In this document: positions 21,484 through 34,008 of the stretch, piece by piece | How the letters are laid out: each line of letters begins with the position of its first letter | How positions within the stretch are numbered: position 1 is the stretch's first letter | NCBI RefSeq assembly: GCF_010974945.1 | Contig: NZ_JAAIVB010000036.1 | Coordinates: 1 to 64,000, forward strand | Direction: 5' to 3' | DNA from: Noviherbaspirillum galbum | GTDB taxonomy: Bacteria; Pseudomonadota; Gammaproteobacteria; Burkholderiales; Burkholderiaceae_D | Length of the DNA: 64,000 nucleotides | Made by a program: the position numbers and the translations under genes | Notes under the pieces: model-generated | What the model was told of the DNA's origin: nothing | Seen by the model: only the letters and a program-made list of their open reading frames with translations | Database searches by the model: none

Positions 21484-22527
21484 TCAGGACTTCGCCTCCG
21501 CCTTCGCGCCGTAGCGTTTGTTCCACTCCTTGATCAGCCGGTCACGGTTCTTCGCCGCCCAGTTGAAGTCGTTCTTCTTCATCAGCAGGCTTTCGTAATT
21601 GTCGGGAATCCCTTCCATCTTCTTCGCCTGTCCAGGATAGGCGACGATGGTGAAGAAGTTGCCGTGGATGGCGTTGGCTTCCTTGCTCGCCATCCAGTCG
21701 ACCAGCTTCCTGGCCGCGTCCGGGTTCTTCGCCTTCTTCATGATGCCATTGGCTTCGATGTCCCAGCCCAGGCCTTCGGAAGGAAAGACGGCCGCCACCG
21801 GCTTGCCGCTGCGGATTTCCAGGCCCGCGCGGAAATCGAAGGAAATCCCGATCGGCACTTCTCCCGTGCCGGCCAGCTTGCAGGGCTTGGAACCGGAGTG
21901 GGTGTAGTAGGCGACATTCTCGTGCAGGGCGTCCATGAACTTCCACGCTTCCTTTTCACCCCACATCTGCACCCAGGCGCTGACGTCGAGGTAACCGGTG
22001 CCGCTCGAGCCGGGATGCGGCATCACGATCTTGCCCTTGTAGACCGGATTGGCGAGGTCCTTCCAGCTCGACGGCTTGGGCAGGTTCAGCTTGGCGGCTT
22101 CCGCGGTGTTGAAGCAGATGGTGGCGCCATAGACGTCGTTGCCGACCCAGGCCGGCGGCCGGGCGCTGTCGGCATAGGCGGGATTCAGCTGGGAAAAACC
22201 CTTCGGTTCGTAGGCCATGAGCATGCCGTCCTGCGCCAGCAGCGCCAGCGTGCTCGCGGCGAGACCGACCACCACGTCCGCCTTCGGATTGGCGGCTTCC
22301 GCCAGAAGGCGGCTGGTGATGACGCCGGTGGATTCGCGTTCCCAGCGTGTTTCGATGTCGGGATGCGCCTTTTCGAAGGCGGCGCGGTAGAACTTGATGG
22401 TCTCCGGTTCGAGGGCGGTGTAGACGGTGAGGACAGTTTGCTGGGCGTGCGCGCCCTGGCAGGCCAGGGCGGCGGATGCGAGCGCCGCGGCGAGGCAGGC
22501 CGCGGTCAGGGAAGGTTGGCGTGACAC
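21484..22527 (-). CDS. ABC transporter substrate-binding protein, 2-aminoethylphosphonate/iron type
   Basis: A 347-residue periplasmic binding protein (SBP_bac_6 type): signal peptide about 1-28, mature start QTVLTVYTALEPETI, then STGVITSRLLAEAANPKADVV, the pattern of PhnS and FbpA relatives. The GNDVYGATICFNT and HPGSSGTGYLD segments resemble proteins annotated as 2-aminoethylphosphonate binders. No permease or ATPase gene is adjacent, so the transporter it serves lies elsewhere or it acts alone. Phosphonate versus iron specificity cannot be settled from sequence alone. Confidence 0.8.
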   Translation of the reverse strand: MSRQPSLTAACLAAALASAALACQGAHAQQTVLTVYTALEPETIKFYRAAFEKAHPDIETRWERESTGVITSRLLAEAANPKADVVVGLAASTLALLAQDGMLMAYEPKGFSQLNPAYADSARPPAWVGNDVYGATICFNTAEAAKLNLPKPSSWKDLANPVYKGKIVMPHPGSSGTGYLDVSAWVQMWGEKEAWKFMDALHENVAYYTHSGSKPCKLAGTGEVPIGISFDFRAGLEIRSGKPVAAVFPSEGLGWDIEANGIMKKAKNPDAARKLVDWMASKEANAIHGNFFTIVAYPGQAKKMEGIPDNYESLLMKKNDFNWAAKNRDRLIKEWNKRYGAKAEAKS

Positions 22528-22627
22528 GGTATTCTCCAGGAAGTAGTTCCGGGAGAAGTTACCTTTCGTCGAAAATGCGAACGACGATTATTAATTAAGT
22601 TTAAGTTTGTACCCGGTCACGTGGCGC

Positions 22628-23290
22628 CTAGTGCGTGACCAGCAGGTACACCAGTCCGCCGCATACGGCCAGCAGCGCCAGGGCCAGCAAGCGCGTGGCC
22701 GCCGAATCGGCCGCCGGCGGCGCATCGACCGTTGCCGGCGCATCGCCGGTGATCATCGGCTTGACCAGGTTTTCACGCTTTTTCAGGAAGTAATAGGCGA
22801 TCGTCGCCACATGGAGGGCGACGAGGAAGTAGATCAGCGTGGCGCCCACGTCCTTGTGCAGGCCGGTGATGCGGTCGGACACTTCCTTGCTGATGTATTT
22901 CACCAGCGGTCCGTCATAGGCGATGTCGTCGTTCGAGAACAGGCCGCCGACGGCTTGCGCGAGGAGCACGCCGATCATGGTCAGGATGGATAGGCCGCCC
23001 AGCGGGTTATGCCCGAGCGCCTTGTCCCTGAGCGCGGCCTTGCCGTTTCGGATGTAGCCGGCGATGGTCGACGGACCGTGGATGAAGCTGGAAAAGCGCG
23101 CGTAGCGGCTGCCCACCACGCCCCACAGGATGCGGAACAGCAGCAGCGCGAGAATCGCGTAGCCGCAGCGGAAATGCCATGCCATCGCGTTGCCGCCGAT
23201 CTTCTGCGTCACCACGGCGGCCAGGACCAGGAGGGCAAGCGCCCAGTGGAACAGGCGGACCGGCAAGTCCCAGACACGTATGGTTTTCAT
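22628..23290 (-). CDS. Cytochrome b/b6-like membrane protein (Ni-Fe hydrogenase cytochrome b type)
   Basis: A 220-residue integral membrane di-haem cytochrome starting MKTIRVWDLPVRLFHWALA, the hallmark of the HyaC/YodB-like cytochrome b561 family, with His in LFHWAL (near 15), WHFRCGY, GLHKDVGATLIYFLVALHVATIAYYF. Four main helices plus a C-terminal helix after an Ala/Pro-rich linker (about 175-195). GGAGTGG precedes the ATG. It probably passes electrons between quinones and a soluble haem protein; no partner c-type cytochrome is adjacent in its unit. Confidence 0.87.
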   Translation of the reverse strand: MKTIRVWDLPVRLFHWALALLVLAAVVTQKIGGNAMAWHFRCGYAILALLLFRILWGVVGSRYARFSSFIHGPSTIAGYIRNGKAALRDKALGHNPLGGLSILTMIGVLLAQAVGGLFSNDDIAYDGPLVKYISKEVSDRITGLHKDVGATLIYFLVALHVATIAYYFLKKRENLVKPMITGDAPATVDAPPAADSAATRLLALALLAVCGGLVYLLVTH

Positions 23291-23320
23291 CCACTCCGAC
23301 CTTTCAAGGAAATCATCGCT

Positions 23321-23354
23321 TGTCATTCCCGCATGGGCGGGCATGCCATTTTTC
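23321..23354. repeat. Degenerate REP-like element
   Basis: TGTCATTCCCGCATGGGCGGGCATGCCATTT-like unit of the family seen elsewhere in the window, with several mismatches. It sits upstream of the cytochrome b gene. Confidence 0.55.
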
Positions 23355-23364
23355 ACGGCCAAAA

Positions 23365-23389
23365 AAAACCGGCTCGCAAGCCGGTTTTT
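23365..23389. terminator. Intrinsic terminator after secF
   Basis: AAAACCGGCT, loop CGCA, AGCCGGTTTTT. It lies 20 bases beyond the secF stop (minus strand) with A/T flanks on both sides. Confidence 0.88.
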
Positions 23390-23409
23390 AACATATTTTC
23401 GAAACGCGT

Positions 23410-24348
23410 TCAGACTACCGCGCCATCGGCCGCGTCCTTTTCCTTGACCGGCTTCACCAGGTCTTCGCGCTTCACGCCGAGCCACATCGCCACCGCCGCC
23501 GCCACGAACACCGAGGAATAGATGCCGAAGCAGATACCGATGGTCAGCGCCAGGGCGAAGTTGTGCAGCGTGGGACCGCCGAGCAGCAGCATGGACAGCA
23601 CCATCATCTGGGTGCAGCCGTGGGTGATGATGGTGCGGGAAATCGTGCTGGTGATGGCGTTGTCGATGACTTCGGTGACCGAAGCCTTGCGCAGCTTGCG
23701 GAAGTTCTCGCGGATCCGGTCGAAGATGACCACGGACTCGTTGACCGAGTAACCCAGCACCGCCAGCACCGCCGCCAGCACCGAGAGGGAAAATTCCCAC
23801 TGGAAGAAGGCGAAGAAGCCGAGGATGATCACCACGTCGTGCAGGTTGGCGATGATGGCGGCGACCGCGAACTTCCATTCGAAGCGTACCGCGAGGTAGA
23901 TCATCACGCCCAGCACCACCATGCCCAGCGCCATCAGGCCGTCGTGCGCGAGTTCCTCGCCGACCTGCGGGCCGACGAATTCCACGCGCTGCAGCTTGAC
24001 GTCCGGCGCCTGGGCCTTCAGCGTGCCCATGACCTGCTCGCTGAGCTGGGCGGAGGTTTTGTTCTTCTGACTCGGCAGGCGGATCATCACGTCCTGCGCG
24101 GTGCCGAAGCTCTGCACCTGCACGTCGGAGAAGCCGAGGCTTTCCACCGACTTGCGCACGCCTTCGATGTTCGCCGCCGAGGGATACTGCACTTCCATCA
24201 CGGTGCCGCCGGTGAATTCGATGGAGAGATGCAGGCCTTTGTGGAAGAGGAAGAACACCGCCGCCAGGAAGGTGATCAACGAAATGACGTTGAACACCAG
24301 CGCGTTGCGCATGAACGGGATGTCTCTCTTGATGCGGAAGAATTCCAT
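23410..24348 (-). CDS. secF: Protein translocase subunit SecF
   Basis: Membrane partner of SecD that uses the proton gradient to finish protein export. The 312-residue protein starts MEFFRIKRDIPFM, has a first helix (about 17-36), a periplasmic P4-like domain (to about 135) and five helices with the VLGYSVNESVVIFDRIREN signature. The in-frame codon at 24363 adds only MKGND and lies in the secD-secF gap; the ATG at 24348 fits the family. Last gene of the queA-tgt-yajC-secD-secF run. Confidence 0.95.
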   Translation of the reverse strand: MEFFRIKRDIPFMRNALVFNVISLITFLAAVFFLFHKGLHLSIEFTGGTVMEVQYPSAANIEGVRKSVESLGFSDVQVQSFGTAQDVMIRLPSQKNKTSAQLSEQVMGTLKAQAPDVKLQRVEFVGPQVGEELAHDGLMALGMVVLGVMIYLAVRFEWKFAVAAIIANLHDVVIILGFFAFFQWEFSLSVLAAVLAVLGYSVNESVVIFDRIRENFRKLRKASVTEVIDNAITSTISRTIITHGCTQMMVLSMLLLGGPTLHNFALALTIGICFGIYSSVFVAAAVAMWLGVKREDLVKPVKEKDAADGAVV

Positions 24349-24368
24349 GTCGTTTCCTTTCAATCAGC

Positions 24369-26228
24369 TCAGGCTTGGCCCGGCTTCCAGATCTGGCCGA
24401 TGGAGACCGAGGCCAGTTTCTTCTTGCGTCCGTACCAGAGGTTGACCACGCCGCGCGACACGAAGACGGCGGAGAAGATCGAGGTCAGGATGCCCAGCGT
24501 GTGGACCACGGCAAAGCCGCGGATCGGGCCGGAGCCGAAGATAAGCAGCGCGAGGCCGACGATCAGGGTGGTGACGTTGGAGTCGAGAATCGTCGCCCAG
24601 GCTCGCTCGAAGCCGGCGGAAATGGCCGCCTGCGGCGTATTACCGTTGCGCAGTTCCTCGCGGATGCGCTCGTTGATCAGCACGTTGGCGTCGATCGCCA
24701 TGCCCAGCGCCAGTGCGATTGCGGCGATGCCGGGCAAGCTGAGCGTGGCCTGCAGCAGCGACAGCAGGGCAACCAGCAGCAGCAGGTTGACCGCCAGCGC
24801 CAGCACGCTGAAGAAGCCGAAAAGCATGTAGTAGGCCATCATGAAGAGCGCGATCGCGCCGAAGCCGTAGAGCGTGGAGTTGAAGCCCTTCTGGATGTTG
24901 TCGGCGCCGAGCTGCGGGCCGATGGTGCGTTCCTCGACGATTTCCATCGGCGCGGCCAGCGAGCCGGCGCGCAGCAGCAGCGCGAGGTCGGTCGCGGCCT
25001 CGGAGGTGCCCATGCCGGTGATCTGGAAGCGGGAGCCGAGTTCGTCGCGGATGGTGGCCACGGTCAGCACCTCGCCCTTGCCCTTCTCGAACAACACGAT
25101 GGCCATCAGCTTGCCGATGCGCTCGCGGGTGGCGTCGCGCATCTTGCGGCCGCCGTCGCCGTTGAGGTCGATCGAGACGGAGGGCTGCTGGTTCTGGTCG
25201 AAGCTGGCGGTGGCGCTGGAGATGTAGTCGCCGGTGATGATCGGGTCCTTGTAGAGCACGACCGGGGCGCCCTTGCCGACCTTGAACAGTTCCGAGCCGA
25301 AGGGGATGGTGGCGCTTTCCTCGGTGCCGCGCGCCACGGTCTCGTCGACCAGGCGCACTTCCAGGGTGGCGGTGCGGCCGATGATGTCCTTGGCGCGGGA
25401 CACGTCCTGCACGCCGGGCAGCTGCACGACGATGCGGTCCGCGCCCTGGCGCTGGATGACCGGCTCCGCCACGCCGAGCTCGTTGACGCGCTTGGACAGG
25501 GTGGTGATGTTCTGCGCCACCGCGTCTTCGAGGGTCTGCTTCAGGGCCGTCGGCTTCATGGAAGCGACCAGCTTCGGCTCGCTGACGTCATCGACGTCGG
25601 CCAGGTTGATCTCGGCCAGCGTGGACGCCAGGACTTCCTTGCCCTTGGCGCGGGTCTCGGCGTCGCGGAAGCGCACCTCGATGTTGTCGCCGTTGCGCGA
25701 GATGCCGGCATGGCGGACGTTCTTGTCGCGCAGCAGGGTGCGCACGCTGTTCTGCAAGCCCTGCATGCGCTTGTTGAGCACCGCTTTCGTATCCACCTGC
25801 ATCAGGAAGTGCACGCCGCCGCGCAGGTCCAGGCCGAGGTACATCGGCAGGGCATGCAGGTCCTGCAGCCACTTCGGCGTGTTGGACAGGAGGTTGAAGG
25901 CGACGATGTAGGTCGGGTCGGCCGGGTCGGCGTTGAGTTCCTTTTCCAGCAGCGCCTTGGCGGTGAACTGGGTATCGGTGTTGCCGAAACGCGCACGAAC
26001 CGAACCGTGGGTGCCGCCGTCGAACACGATGCCGTTGGATTGGATGCCGCCCTTCTGCAAGGCCTGGGCCACGCGGTCGACCATGTCGGGACCGACCTTG
26101 ACCGTCGCCTTGGCGCTGCTGACCTGCACGGCCGGGGCCTCGCCGAAGAAGTTGGGCACCGTGTACAGCGCGCCGAAGACCAGCGCGATGGCGATGATGA
26201 TGTATTTCCAGAGAGGATAGCGATTCAT
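24369..26228 (-). CDS. secD: Protein translocase subunit SecD
   Basis: A 619-residue inner-membrane protein: first helix about 8-25, a large periplasmic region (about 30-445) including DLRGGVHFLMQVD near 136, and six C-terminal helices with the IAALALGMAIDANVLINERIREE-type signature near 510. This is the standard SecD layout and length for betaproteobacteria. It forms the SecDF-YajC complex with its neighbours, 20 bases before secF and about 70 bases after yajC. Confidence 0.96.
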   Translation of the reverse strand: MNRYPLWKYIIIAIALVFGALYTVPNFFGEAPAVQVSSAKATVKVGPDMVDRVAQALQKGGIQSNGIVFDGGTHGSVRARFGNTDTQFTAKALLEKELNADPADPTYIVAFNLLSNTPKWLQDLHALPMYLGLDLRGGVHFLMQVDTKAVLNKRMQGLQNSVRTLLRDKNVRHAGISRNGDNIEVRFRDAETRAKGKEVLASTLAEINLADVDDVSEPKLVASMKPTALKQTLEDAVAQNITTLSKRVNELGVAEPVIQRQGADRIVVQLPGVQDVSRAKDIIGRTATLEVRLVDETVARGTEESATIPFGSELFKVGKGAPVVLYKDPIITGDYISSATASFDQNQQPSVSIDLNGDGGRKMRDATRERIGKLMAIVLFEKGKGEVLTVATIRDELGSRFQITGMGTSEAATDLALLLRAGSLAAPMEIVEERTIGPQLGADNIQKGFNSTLYGFGAIALFMMAYYMLFGFFSVLALAVNLLLLVALLSLLQATLSLPGIAAIALALGMAIDANVLINERIREELRNGNTPQAAISAGFERAWATILDSNVTTLIVGLALLIFGSGPIRGFAVVHTLGILTSIFSAVFVSRGVVNLWYGRKKKLASVSIGQIWKPGQA

Positions 26229-26301
26229 GGTGTTCTGGCGTGGTTGATGCGGGGCGGGAAACTGGCCCGGGCGCGCCGGGCGCGCCCGCCATGGCGCCTG
26301 C

Positions 26302-26625
26302 TTACAGCGACTTCAGCGTGCCCTTGGGCAGGAGCGTGGAGATGGCTCCCTTCTGCACGACGACTTCGGTGCCGTTGGCCACTTCCAGGGTGACGTAGGC
26401 GTCCGCGACCTTGCTGACCTTGCCGAGCATGCCGCCGGCGGTGACGACTTCGTCGCCCTTGGCCAGCGCCTCCATCATGCTCTTTTGCTCTTTCTGGCGC
26501 TTCATCTGGGGACGGATCATCAGGAAGTAGAGCACCACGAACATCAGGATGATGGGCAGGAAGCTCATCAGGGGATTGTCTGTGCCCCCTGCGGCGGTTT
26601 GCGCGAACGCATTGGAAATGAACAC
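26302..26625 (-). CDS. yajC: Preprotein translocase accessory subunit YajC
   Basis: A 107-residue single-span membrane protein bound to SecDF. It probably starts with GTG at 26625 (M/V-FISNAFAQTAAG): a GGAG lies 8 bases upstream and the resulting length is typical. A TTG ten codons earlier (26655) also keeps the frame open. One helix (about 21-40, SFLPIILMFVVLYFLMI), then RPQMKRQKEQ and a small beta domain GDEVVTAGGMLGKV. It lies between tgt and secD on the same strand. Confidence 0.92.
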   Translation of the reverse strand: MFISNAFAQTAAGGTDNPLMSFLPIILMFVVLYFLMIRPQMKRQKEQKSMMEALAKGDEVVTAGGMLGKVSKVADAYVTLEVANGTEVVVQKGAISTLLPKGTLKSL

Positions 26626-26764
26626 GGCTTGACTCCGGGTTGAGGATGGAAACAACCCGGCATTTTAGCATTGCGTTTCACGGGCAGGTTCCATGATGCA
26701 TGCCTTGCGAAAACGTCCACCGGCGCGGGCGCATCCGGCCCTGCCTATTCCTGCCCATCCATGC

Positions 26765-28908
<2,144 letters not shown>

Positions 28909-29135
28909 GGGTTCGGGATGGCGTGGCGGCTGAAGCAGCCACCGGATCAAGCACTAGGCAAACAATGAGGCAAACATTCAGGCAGGCATTGAAAACGATT
29001 GAAACTGTGACCACATATCTGTGAAGATATACAGTGGTTTTGCCAGAGTTGCCCTACAATGGCACCTGCCGGTCCGGCGGGCCAAACCCGCTATTTTAAC
29101 GCTTCCCGCGAACTTTACCGACCCGAACGCCAGAC

Positions 29136-31253
29136 ATGTCCGCATCGAACAGCCTTGCCAGGAAAGCAGCCGCCGGCACTCCCGACCAGACGGCGTCAGG
29201 CAAGGCCGCCGCGAAACCGAAAAAGGCGGCGTCCACCGCCCAGAGCAAGCTCGCCAAGCTCGGCCTGCGCACCGACATGGACCTGGTGTTGCACTTGCCG
29301 ATGCGCTACGAGGACGAGACCCAGGTGGTGCCGATCCGCGACGCCGGTTTCATGGCGGGCGCGCCGTCGCAGGTGGAGGGCGTGGTGACGGAATGCGACG
29401 TCCAGTACCGGCCGCGCCGGCAGCTGGTCGTCACCATTGCCGACGATTCCGGTTCGCTGGTGCTGCGCTTCCTGAATTTCTACGGCAGCCAGCTCAAGCA
29501 GCTCGCGGAGGGCACGCGCATCCGGGCGCGCGGCGAGGTGCGGCATGGCTTTTTCGGCATTGAAATGGTCCATCCCACCTACAAGCCGGTCGAGGAAGGC
29601 GCGCCGCTGCCGAGCTCGCTCACGCCGGTCTATCCCGCCGGCGAAGGCTTGTCGCAGGCCTTCCTGCGCAAGGCCATCGCCAATGCGATGACGCGCGTCG
29701 ACTGGCGCGACACCTTGCCTGCGACACTGCGCGACAGCCTGCAACTGCAAGCCTTCGATGCATCCGTCAGGCTGCTGCACAATCCGCCGCCCGACGTGGA
29801 TGAACATGCGCTGATGGAGCGCACCCATCCCGCCTGGACCCGCATGAAATTCGACGAACTCCTGGCGCAGCAGCTGTCGCTCAAGCGGGCGCAGGAGGCT
29901 CGCCGATCCAAGGGCGCGGCGGCGCTGCCGGTGGTTGGCGAATTGTCCACGTCCTTCCTTGCCGCCCTGCCATTCCAGCTGACGCCGGCCCAGCAGCGCG
30001 TGCTGGAGGAAATCCGCGGCGACCTGCGACAATCCTTTCCGATGCAGCGGCTGTTGCAGGGCGACGTCGGCAGCGGCAAGACCGTGGTCGCAGCGCTTGC
30101 CGCGGCGCAGGCGATCGACAGCGGCTATCAGGCAGCCCTGATGGCGCCTACCGAAATCCTTGCCGAACAGCATTTCCGCAAGATCGCCACCTGGATGGAA
30201 CCCTTGGGCGTGCGCGTCGCCTGGCTGACCGGCAGCCTGCGCAAGAAGGAAAAGACGGAAGCGCAGGCCGACATCACTTCCGGCGAGGCGCGCCTGGTGA
30301 TCGGCACCCATGCGCTCATCCAGGAGGGCGTGGAATTCGAGCGGCTCGGCCTCGTGATCGTTGATGAGCAGCATCGCTTCGGCGTCGGCCAGCGCCTGGC
30401 GCTGCGCAACAAGGGCCAGGAAGGCAATGCCGTTCCGCACCAGCTCATGATGTCGGCCACGCCGATTCCCCGCACGCTGGCCATGACTTACTACGCCGAC
30501 CTCGAGGTGTCGGTCATCGACGAATTGCCGCCGGGCCGCACGCCCATTGTCACCCGCGTCATCGACCAGAACCGGCGCGACGAAGTCATTGCCCGGGTGC
30601 ATGCCGCCGCGCTCGAAGGCAGGCAGGTGTACTGGGTCTGTCCTCTGATCGAGGAATCGGAGGCATTGCAGTTGCAGACCGCGACCGATACCCACCTCGC
30701 CCTGAGCGCAGCCTTGCCGGATTTGAAAGTCGGCCTCGTGCACGGCCGCATGAAGCCGGCGGAAAAACAGATGGTCATGGATGCCTTCATCCGCGGCGAC
30801 ACGCATGTGCTGGTGGCGACGACGGTGATCGAGGTCGGCGTCGACGTGCCCAACGCATCCCTGATGGTGATCGAGCACGCCGAACGCTTTGGCCTGTCGC
30901 AGCTGCACCAGCTGCGCGGCCGGGTAGGACGGGGCTCCGCCGCGAGCGTCTGCCTGCTGCTCTACCAATCTCCCCTCGGCCCGGTCGCGAAGCAGCGGCT
31001 GATGACGATGCGCGAAACCACAGACGGCTTCGAGATCGCCCGGCGCGACCTGGATATCCGCGGCCCGGGCGAATTTCTCGGCGCGCGCCAGTCGGGCGAG
31101 GCCATGCTGCGTTTCGCCGACCTGCAGACCGATCAATGGCTGGTGGACAGCGCCCGCGAGGTCGCGCAAGCCCTGCTGCGCACGGATCCGGCGACGGTCG
31201 ACGCCCATCTTGCGCGCTGGCTTGGCGGCCGGGAAGAATTCCTGAAGGTATGA
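29136..31253 (+). CDS. recG: ATP-dependent DNA helicase RecG
   Basis: Branch-migration helicase that reverses stalled forks. The 705-residue protein has an N-terminal Ala/Lys-rich tail (1-40), the wedge OB domain (about 50-200), and the helicase motor: Walker A GDVGSGKT near 309, DEQH box in VDEQHRFGVGQR, motif III MSATPIPRTLA, and motif VI QLRGRVGRG. All motifs are intact. It is followed by oxyR after 100 bases, an arrangement found in Burkholderiales. Confidence 0.97.
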   Translation: MSASNSLARKAAAGTPDQTASGKAAAKPKKAASTAQSKLAKLGLRTDMDLVLHLPMRYEDETQVVPIRDAGFMAGAPSQVEGVVTECDVQYRPRRQLVVTIADDSGSLVLRFLNFYGSQLKQLAEGTRIRARGEVRHGFFGIEMVHPTYKPVEEGAPLPSSLTPVYPAGEGLSQAFLRKAIANAMTRVDWRDTLPATLRDSLQLQAFDASVRLLHNPPPDVDEHALMERTHPAWTRMKFDELLAQQLSLKRAQEARRSKGAAALPVVGELSTSFLAALPFQLTPAQQRVLEEIRGDLRQSFPMQRLLQGDVGSGKTVVAALAAAQAIDSGYQAALMAPTEILAEQHFRKIATWMEPLGVRVAWLTGSLRKKEKTEAQADITSGEARLVIGTHALIQEGVEFERLGLVIVDEQHRFGVGQRLALRNKGQEGNAVPHQLMMSATPIPRTLAMTYYADLEVSVIDELPPGRTPIVTRVIDQNRRDEVIARVHAAALEGRQVYWVCPLIEESEALQLQTATDTHLALSAALPDLKVGLVHGRMKPAEKQMVMDAFIRGDTHVLVATTVIEVGVDVPNASLMVIEHAERFGLSQLHQLRGRVGRGSAASVCLLLYQSPLGPVAKQRLMTMRETTDGFEIARRDLDIRGPGEFLGARQSGEAMLRFADLQTDQWLVDSAREVAQALLRTDPATVDAHLARWLGGREEFLKV

Positions 31254-31353
31254 GGCGGATCCACCCTCTTCCATCCTGACTTCCCCGGACGACTCCCCTT
31301 ATACTTGACCTATCGGACGCCGCCCGGCGATTGCTCTGCCAGCAAGGAAACGC

Positions 31354-32301
31354 ATGACTCTGACCGAACTGAAATACATCGTCGCCGTTGCCCGCGAAAA
31401 ACATTTCGGCCACGCGGCAGAAGCCTGCTTCGTGGCGCAGCCCACGCTGTCGGTCGCCATCAAGAAGCTCGAGGACGAACTCGGCGTGACCATCTTCGAA
31501 CGCGGCGGCACAGAGATCTCCATGACGCCGATCGGCGCACAGATCGTGACCCAGGCCGAACGCGTACTCGAGCAGACCGCCGCGATCAAGGAAATCGCCA
31601 AGCAGAACAAGGACCCGCTGGCCGGACCGCTGCGCCTCGGCGTGATCTACACCGTCGCCCCCTACCTCCTGCCGCCCCTAGTCAAGACCATGATCGAGCG
31701 GACGCCGCAGATGCCGCTGGTGCTGCAGGAAAACTTCACCGTCAAGCTGATCGAGCTGCTGCGCCAGGGCGAACTCGACGCCGCCATCATGGCCCTGCCC
31801 TTCGCCGACCAGGGATTGATGGTGCAGCCGCTGTACGACGAGCCTTTCGTGGTCGCCGTGCCCAGGACCCATCCCTGGGCCAAGCGCGACGCGGTCGATG
31901 CGGAAGAACTGAAATCCGAAACCATGCTCCTGCTCGGCAACGGCCACTGTTTCCGCGACCAGGTGCTGGAAGTCTGCCCGGAGATGGCGCGCTTCTCGAC
32001 CAGCGGCGACGGCATCGCCCGGACCTTCGAAGGCTCCTCGCTGGAAACGATCCGCCACATGGTGGCGTCCGGCATCGGCATCACCGTGCTGCCCAAGGCC
32101 TCGGTGCCGGACATGGATGCGCAGGATGGCATGCTGCGCTACCTGCCGTTCAAGGGCGACGGCCCGTCGCGCCGGGTGGTGATCGCCTGGCGCAAGAGCT
32201 TTACCCGGCGGCCGGCGATCAATGCCGTGCGGGATGCGGTGTTTGGGTGTGATCTCCATGGAGTGGAGATGCTTGAGGAAGCGGAGATCGCGGAGAGTTG
32301 A
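31354..32301 (+). CDS. oxyR: Hydrogen-peroxide-sensing regulator OxyR
   Basis: A 315-residue LysR-type activator: N-terminal helix-turn-helix (about 1-60, with HFGHAAEACFVAQPTLSVAI), and a C-terminal sensor domain. The redox pair is Cys199 (NGHCFRDQ) and Cys208 (LEVCPE), at exactly the E. coli numbering, so peroxide-driven disulfide switching should be conserved. Its likely targets in the window are ahpC-ahpF. recG lies directly upstream; a long repeat follows the stop codon. Confidence 0.95.
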   Translation: MTLTELKYIVAVAREKHFGHAAEACFVAQPTLSVAIKKLEDELGVTIFERGGTEISMTPIGAQIVTQAERVLEQTAAIKEIAKQNKDPLAGPLRLGVIYTVAPYLLPPLVKTMIERTPQMPLVLQENFTVKLIELLRQGELDAAIMALPFADQGLMVQPLYDEPFVVAVPRTHPWAKRDAVDAEELKSETMLLLGNGHCFRDQVLEVCPEMARFSTSGDGIARTFEGSSLETIRHMVASGIGITVLPKASVPDMDAQDGMLRYLPFKGDGPSRRVVIAWRKSFTRRPAINAVRDAVFGCDLHGVEMLEEAEIAES

Positions 32302-32889
32302 GGGTGTGGGGGCGGGAATCCCATTGTTGTTTTTCTCCGGTGAACCGGTTGCGGTTCCCACTCCGCGGGAGCTTGCCGGGACTGGCCCCCGCGGGCCAGT
32401 TCGTTTCTTTGGACTCGCCCCCTTGGTGGGCCCCACGAAACGAACCAAAGAAAAGCGCCCTCCTGCCGTCGCCCCTGCGGCGTACCCGAAAGGGACACCG
32501 TAGGCTCGCCTTCGGCATCGCGTGACGGCGAATGATGAACTGAGGCGACCGCTATGGCCACTACACCCGCGCCCTGACTGCCAGGCTCCCTCCCTTTCAA
32601 GGGGAGGGTTGGGGTGGGGATGGGTTTCCGACGCGAGCAAAGGACAGCGTTGAAATGATCAGCGAAATAAATACTGTTCTTTAAGCACGACCGAAACCCA
32701 TCCCCACCCTAGCCCTCCCCTTGAAAGGGAGGGGACAGGGCGGAGGGGGCTTGAACAGGAGGAGGTGCTGACTTTCCTGCGGCGCCGTGCTCCGCGTCGT
32801 CGGGACAAACTCGAGTCATGCCGATGCGGAAGGAGGTCGAGTCATCGAATGCTTTTCAGGTACTTACTGCGGCAGAGAACGGCATCCCC

Positions 32890-32893
<4 letters not shown>
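32302..32893. repeat. Long intergenic repeat, copy A
   Basis: About 590 gene-free bases after oxyR. From about 32327 to 32893 they match 62926-63365 by eye over most of their length, except for about 108 bases (32391-32498) present only here, which hold their own inverted repeat (TTTCTTTGG / CCAAAGAAA). Shared parts include GGTGAACCGGTTGCGG-like, GGCTCGCCTTCGGCAT, a long hairpin, AAATAAATACTGTTCT and AACTCGAG with the following segment. The right end runs through the last codons of ugpC. No transposase or other coding sequence is seen in it. Confidence 0.8.
32585..32738. repeat. Long hairpin nested in repeat copy A
   Basis: Arms of about 44 bases (32585-32629 and 32692-32738) are nearly exact inverted complements, containing CCCTTTCAAGGGGAGGG and its mirror, around a 62-base AT-richer loop with AAATAAATACTGTTCTTTAA. 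The same hairpin recurs in copy B (63051-63202). Confidence 0.85.
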
Positions 32894-33960
<1,067 letters not shown>

Positions 33961-34008
33961 GAATGCCTTACCTGTCTTCGTTGCCTGTGCGCGCGCCGGG
34001 CCGGCGGC

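Noticed and set aside
32139-32640. Several short open frames inside long repeat copy A (and the like in copy B)
   Set aside because: They are not shared as frames between the two copies and read through hairpins; the DNA looks non-coding.
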